DNA from: Dyadobacter sp. CY347
Lineage (GTDB): Bacteria > Bacteroidota > Bacteroidia > Cytophagales > Spirosomataceae
DNA: 64,000 nucleotides
NCBI RefSeq assembly: GCF_021502655.1
Contig: NZ_JAKFFT010000001.1
Location: 109,793-173,792, forward strand
Direction: 5' to 3'
Position 1 is the first letter of the stretch; each line of letters opens with the position of its first letter. Positions 62,325 to 64,000 of the stretch are shown piece after piece. The notes beneath the pieces are model-generated. The model made no database searches and was not told the DNA's origin. It was given only the letters and a program-made list of their open reading frames with translations. The translations under genes were made by a program, and so were the position numbers.

Positions 62325-62446
62325 CGTAATTTGCATTTATGGTCTGATTTTTAAGGAACATCCTAAATATCACACATTTTGAAATCGAATAGCCAATCGG
62401 TTAGCCAATTGATTATCACCGCATTAAAGACAAAAAACGTCGTTTT

Positions 62447-63403
62447 ATGGAAAGCAAAGACATTGCGCAATGGAAAGTGGCACTTGCCTTTTTTGCTATT
62501 TATGTCGTTTGGGGCACTACCTACATTGCGATTACATTTGGCCTGGAAAGCTTTCCGCCGTTTCTCTTTTGTGCTTTTCGCTATTTTACGGCTGGGATTT
62601 TATTGTTTCTGATTGCTAAAGCGCAAGGTCATCAAATCCCGCCCACAAAAATTATCACGACAGCTTCCATCGGCGGCACAATTGCGCTGGTGGGTGGTTC
62701 GGGACTGGTTACCTGGGCGGAGCAGTACATTGGTTCTGGCCATGCGGCGACGGTGATCGCCACGGAACCGTTCATGTTTATCCTGTTTGATCGTAAGTTG
62801 TGGCGGTTCTATTTTTCTCAAAAAACCATCATCGCCGGGCTTCTTTTGGGATTTGTCGGCCTTGTGCTATTTTCTTACGCTGCTGTTCCCAAAGCAGGAA
62901 CGGAAAACATGCAGCTCATCGGAAACATTGTTTTAATATTAAGCGCAGCCTTGTGGGTGGCCGGTTCGCTGTTCAGCAAAAGGGCAGACACCGCAGGTTA
63001 TTCCAATGTTATGCTAGCTGGAATTCAGTTGATGGCGGCGGGGATTGCGAGTGCGATTTTTTCTGGATTAGCGGGTGAATACTCGCGCTTTTCCCTGGTG
63101 AATGTCACTTTCGAAGCTTGGAGCAGCCTTGTTTACATGATTACGATGGGTTCGATGGTCGCTTTTCTGGCCTTTACCTGGCTCATGACCATTCGCCCGC
63201 CAGCGCTTGTGAGCACGCACACATATGTGAACCCGGTTGTGGCTGTGCTTGTGGGATGGATGATCGCAGGTGAGACATTCAACGCCATGCAGATCGTCGG
63301 GCTGGTAATTATACTTTTAGGCGTACTGCTCACCAAGTTCCAGGAATACAAAACGATGCCTGTTTTTGCAAAATACTTTTTCCCGGGCCGCCAGAAAATG
63401 TGA
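62447..63403 (+). CDS. EamA/DMT-family transporter (RhaT-like exporter)
   Basis: 318 residues with ten helices in two EamA repeats. Motifs YVVWGTTYIAITFGLESFPP, LVTWAEQYIGSGHAATVIAT and PPALVSTHTYVNPVVAVLVG are standard for this family, the last including the conserved Pro. These proteins export amino acids or metabolites. Single gene; starts 123 bases beyond the Fic operator array and reads the other way. Confidence 0.9.
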   Translation: MESKDIAQWKVALAFFAIYVVWGTTYIAITFGLESFPPFLFCAFRYFTAGILLFLIAKAQGHQIPPTKIITTASIGGTIALVGGSGLVTWAEQYIGSGHAATVIATEPFMFILFDRKLWRFYFSQKTIIAGLLLGFVGLVLFSYAAVPKAGTENMQLIGNIVLILSAALWVAGSLFSKRADTAGYSNVMLAGIQLMAAGIASAIFSGLAGEYSRFSLVNVTFEAWSSLVYMITMGSMVAFLAFTWLMTIRPPALVSTHTYVNPVVAVLVGWMIAGETFNAMQIVGLVIILLGVLLTKFQEYKTMPVFAKYFFPGRQKM

Positions 63404-63494
63404 AAGCTTAACCTTTCAAAGCGGCATGATAATTTTCAGGATTCAGCATCAATAACTAAATTAGGCCACATCAGATAGCATAAACAGCCCATTC

Positions 63495-63866
63495 ATGACA
63501 GTCAAAACATACAGATTTATAGCATTACTAGGCGACGGCCGGGAAAGGTTCAGCGATAAAGCACTGGACGAAGAATGGCCGACAGAACCCATCGTGATCG
63601 ACGCATTCGGCTTTTCCGACGTTTACCGCTATTCGGGCGTTGTCTTTTTAAACGAAGAATGGTTTGCCAAATACAGCAAAAACTGGCGCAACGACACCTC
63701 CAAAATCGACGCCCTGCTCACCGATCTTATTAAATACACGGCGAAGGACGTTCATTCTGAAAATTTAGCGAAGATCAAAGATTACCTGGCCTCCCCGCCG
63801 GAAACGTTGGAGGAGACGATTGAAGTTTGGAAAGGGTTTTATGATCCTGAGTTGCGGGTGATCTGA
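63495..63866 (+). CDS. Hypothetical protein, 123 aa
   Basis: Acidic soluble protein with aromatic-rich start (TVKTYRFIALLGDGRERFSD), no signal peptide and no recognised family. The stop at 63864-63866 is intact. The C-terminal half is probably helical (IDALLTDLIKYTAKDV, ENLAKIKDYLAS). No functional motif. It stands alone near the contig end. Confidence 0.55.
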   Translation: MTVKTYRFIALLGDGRERFSDKALDEEWPTEPIVIDAFGFSDVYRYSGVVFLNEEWFAKYSKNWRNDTSKIDALLTDLIKYTAKDVHSENLAKIKDYLASPPETLEETIEVWKGFYDPELRVI

Positions 63867-63870
63867 GTCA

Positions 63871-63932
63871 CTTATCCTGTCACCCTGAGCGGACCGGGCG
63901 GTCGAAGACACTTCCCCTGTCACCCTGAGCGG
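63871..63932. repeat. Two copies of a CCTGTCACCCTGAGCGG repeat
   Basis: The same 17-base core occurs at 63876-63892 and 63916-63932, 40 bases apart; GTCGAAG follows the first copy. The pattern GTCACCCTGAGCG...GTCGAAG is a short dispersed repeat common in many bacterial genomes. The second copy runs straight into poly-G. Confidence 0.6.
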
Positions 63933-64000
63933 GGGGGGGGGGGGGGGGGGGGCGGGCGGGTAAGCGCCCCCCGCCGCGCGCGAGCGGGGGGGGGGGGGGG
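63931..64000. other. Poly-G contig-end artefact
   Basis: Twenty-two G in a row, then a GC-only stretch and sixteen more G at the end. This is not typical of the window and resembles no-signal base calls of two-colour sequencers. No biology should be read from it. Confidence 0.85.

Overview
The window reads as chromosomal DNA of a Bacteroidota bacterium of the order Cytophagales, most like Dyadobacter or a close relative. The signs are a C-terminal type IX secretion sorting domain on an FG-GAP repeat protein, promoters of the Bacteroidota -33/-7 type (TTTG and TAnnTTTG), a TonB-dependent receptor with a carboxypeptidase-like N-terminal domain, HYC_CC_PP and DUF6934 family proteins, and starts that lack Shine-Dalgarno sequences. 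The genus is inferred from gene content, not from a marker gene. The last 70 bases are homopolymeric G and look like a sequencing or assembly artefact at a contig end.

Layout. 1-3.9 kb: the tail of a sugar-binding protein, a DUF6934 gene overlapping a 49-residue ORF, a Tat-exported Gfo/Idh/MocA oxidoreductase, a DUF4136 lipoprotein and a higBA toxin-antitoxin pair. 3.9-11.9 kb: a tripartite RND efflux operon (TolC, permease, adaptor) whose permease and adaptor are fused in frame, divergent from an OmpR-type regulator and sensor kinase. 11.9-22.7 kb: a degenerate thioredoxin-fold protein, a large FAD/Fe-S dehydrogenase, a barrel protein, thrA-thrB, an A-type Fe-S carrier and a nucleotidyltransferase. 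22.7-34.5 kb: the secreted FG-GAP protein, an SGNH hydrolase, modABC for molybdate, an aminotransferase with tyrA, and two convergent L,D-transpeptidase genes. 34.6-35.0 kb: one intact tRNA-Arg(CCT) between two rearranged tRNA-like copies that carry small hairpin inserts. 35-42 kb: hflX, a MATE exporter, a sulfur module (persulfide-dioxygenase-like hydrolase and two YeeE/YedE-type membrane proteins) split by a vapBC pair, and a methyltransferase. 42-47.8 kb: a seven-gene minus-strand metal cluster with a TonB receptor, several Cys-pair metal-binding proteins and an AraC regulator with its own metal-binding domain. 48-56 kb: a lactonase-fold protein, a TlpA-type protein, a YdcF-like protein, pfkA, a YfhO-family membrane protein, a DinB/YfiT-like enzyme and an unknown membrane protein. 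56.4-60.2 kb: a two-gene McrBC-like restriction system. 60.2-64 kb: a DUF983 protein, a Fic-family gene coupled to an unknown gene and preceded by an array of dyad operators, a DMT exporter and a hypothetical protein.

The observations most worth following are the insert-bearing tRNA-Arg copies, the RND-adaptor fusion (one base away from an ordinary ATGA stop/start overlap), the TGTCCA/TGGACA operator array in front of fic, the metal cluster with its metal-sensing AraC regulator, and the McrBC-like pair.
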